Positions 6,112-6,251 of a stretch of DNA of 6,251 nucleotides are shown here, in pieces. Positions within the stretch are counted from its first letter, which is position 1, and the number at the start of each line of letters is the position of its first letter. The position numbers were made by a program, and so were the translations under genes. Source of the DNA: CAYLHQ01 sp964628935 (GTDB lineage: Bacteria; Acidobacteriota; Polarisedimenticolia; Polarisedimenticolales; DASRJG01); the NCBI GenBank assembly GCA_964628935.1, contig CAZVOE010000174.1, forward strand, positions 1-6,251, given 5' to 3'. The notes beneath the pieces were generated by a model that saw only the letters and a list, made by a program, of their open reading frames with translations, ran no database searches and was not told the DNA's origin.

Positions 6112-6251
6112 GTGGCGCCGTCGCTCCCGGTTCTCGCCGCGATCGCCCTCCTCGGGAATCCGCTCTCCGAACCGGCTCTCGAAGAGACGGTCCGCGTCGA
6201 GCGGGCACTCGTCGAGGTGCGTGTGCTCGACGCGGACGGCAGGCCTGTGCG
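6112..6251 (+). CDS. Probable exported protein, possibly VWA-domain type (5' part only)
   Basis: The first 46 codons of a gene that runs off the window. It starts at GTG 6112, because the in-frame TGA of the SDR gene at 6106-6108 leaves no earlier start, and GGAGAGG at 6099-6105 lies six bases before it. A hydrophobic stretch (PVLAAIALLG) ending near LSEPA suggests a signal peptide, though no basic residue precedes it. The mature start, ETVRVERALVEVRVLDADG followed by RPV, resembles the beginning of secreted VWA-domain proteins common in Acidobacteriota (pattern: strand, V-D-V-x-V-x-D-x-x-G-x-P-V). The VWA domain itself would lie beyond the window, so the function is inferred from a short match. 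The 3-base gap to the SDR gene indicates co-transcription. Confidence 0.6.
   Translation, partial: MAPSLPVLAAIALLGNPLSEPALEETVRVERALVEVRVLDADGRPV

Overview
This is a GC-rich window (roughly two thirds G+C by eye) from a bacterium, with tightly packed genes and strong G/C preference at third codon positions. The last gene begins like the secreted VWA-type proteins that are abundant in Acidobacteriota and related deep Gram-negative phyla. That, with the base composition and the mix of Shine-Dalgarno and apparently leaderless starts, makes an Acidobacteriota-like organism my best guess. No rRNA or marker gene is present to confirm it. I see no tRNA, rRNA, insertion sequence, CRISPR array or phage gene.

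Layout: (1) Bases 1-2265 are the end of an ABC exporter operon on the + strand. It holds the last codons of an upstream gene (probably the ATP-binding subunit), then two tandem paralogous ABC-2 permeases of exactly 370 residues each, arranged as in the YbhF-YbhS-YbhR type of efflux system. (2) Bases 2269-2619 on the - strand encode a single-domain STAS protein (anti-sigma factor antagonist type) that converges on the second permease with only 3 bases between the stop codons. (3) A 93-base divergent intergenic region carries a good sigma70-like promoter for the STAS gene and a weaker one for the next gene. (4) Bases 2713-4347 encode a complete class I, [4Fe-4S] fumarate hydratase with all three cluster cysteines and the known active-site residues. 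(5) A small gene for a two-helix membrane protein follows (4395-4559). (6) Bases 4603-6108 encode an extended SDR (NAD-dependent epimerase/dehydratase-like) protein with an extra C-terminal helical domain that resembles the N-terminal sensor domain of RsbRD-type stressosome proteins. Its start appears to be leaderless, with a -10-like TAAGAT seven bases before the ATG and an inverted repeat just upstream. (7) From 6112 to the window end is the 5' part of a probable exported protein, probably co-transcribed with the SDR gene.

How they fit: the permeases make one export machine, and the fumarase is a self-contained TCA-cycle enzyme. The most thought-provoking part is the SDR gene. It joins a metabolic dinucleotide-binding fold to a domain normally seen in partner-switching/stressosome signalling, and a free-standing STAS protein, the usual partner class in such pathways, lies about 2 kb away. 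A functional link between the two is only inference.
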